Of a stretch of DNA of 60,252 nt, positions 60,199 through 60,252 are shown one piece after another. The notes beneath the pieces are model-generated. The model worked only from the letters and a program-made list of their open reading frames with translations, was not told where the DNA came from and did no database searches. The stretch lies in contig CAZEGI010000004.1 of NCBI GenBank assembly GCA_964512105.1, positions 1-60,252 of the forward strand, in the 5' to 3' direction. The position numbers and the translations under genes are program-made. Each line of letters begins with the position of its first letter. Within the stretch, counting starts at the first letter, position 1. The stretch comes from CAZEGI01 sp964512105. GTDB lineage: Archaea > Altiarchaeota > Altiarchaeia > IMC4 > CAZEGI01.

Positions 60199-60252
60199 TT
60201 ATTCCGCCATCGCCTTTCCTGCATCGATTTTTCCGAGGTCTTCCGGAACTTT
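60199..60252 (-). CDS. C-terminal end of a gene running off the window
   Basis: The minus-strand frame KVPEDLGKIDAGKAMAE ends with TAA at 60199-60201. Only 17 residues are visible. The spacing to the next gene's TATA box suggests a true gene end, but the family cannot be named. Confidence 0.45.
   Translation of the reverse strand, partial: KVPEDLGKIDAGKAMAE

Overview
The window is a gene-dense stretch of an archaeal chromosome. It carries an A-type ATP synthase, topoisomerase VI, archaeal-type RNA polymerase genes (rpoH, split rpoB, fused rpoA), eukaryote-like ribosomal proteins eL19, eL30 and eL32, SecY/SecDF, archaeal PPAT, a class I archaeal CCA-adding enzyme, and leaderless TATA promoters mixed with Shine-Dalgarno sites. 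Many neighbours overlap by a few bases. I cannot place it to phylum. Small standalone enzymes and extended ribosomal proteins would suit a DPANN-like or deep euryarchaeal lineage, but that is inference. No rRNA, tRNA or CRISPR array was seen.

Layout: 1-1983, two tandem Mrr-like nuclease-fold paralogues. 2039-3727, ilvB. 3760-7690, an accessory island: a protein with two sigma-70 region 4-like domains, a long Pro-rich protein broken by a 100-N gap that looks like a scaffolding artefact, and a receiver-like protein. 7697-10627, a hisF 3'-end remnant and then ilvC-rtcA-hisF. 10672-21650, the A-ATPase genes in three transcription units (E-F-A-B-D; I-K-small membrane protein; H-C downstream of secFD), plus a PPDK-N-type protein and CBS proteins. 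21637-25762, secFD, two small proteins, coaD and a standalone coaB. 25759-30100, a membrane winged-helix protein, top6A/top6B and a Dim2-like KH protein. 30136-33059, amrS, cca and a RelBE-like toxin-antitoxin pair wedged against a second copy of the cca 3' end. 33076-40618, secY and a ribosomal protein operon headed by S12, then an inserted gene of unknown function, NusA-like and eL30. 40620-47915, RNA polymerase. 48005-52294, CBS and ADH-synthase-like aldolase genes, then the preQ0 (archaeosine) genes queD-queC-queE-mptA behind a ribbon-helix-helix regulator. 52304-60252, an 11-codon ORF with a perfect Shine-Dalgarno, Lhr helicase with a PdeM-like phosphoesterase, glyA, htpX, small proteins and a Cys/Thr-rich surface protein.

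The most unusual signal is a set of perfect short-loop inverted repeats at gene boundaries. There are seven stems with 3-nt loops between rpoB' and rpoA, flanked by a 28-bp direct repeat; three inverted repeats at the atpA 3' end, one with the stop codon as its loop; one beside the hisF remnant; and a cluster beside htpX. Duplicated gene 3' ends occur at hisF and cca. Together these suggest an unrecognised hairpin-forming or end-duplicating process acting between genes. The mechanism is inference; the repeats themselves are directly visible.
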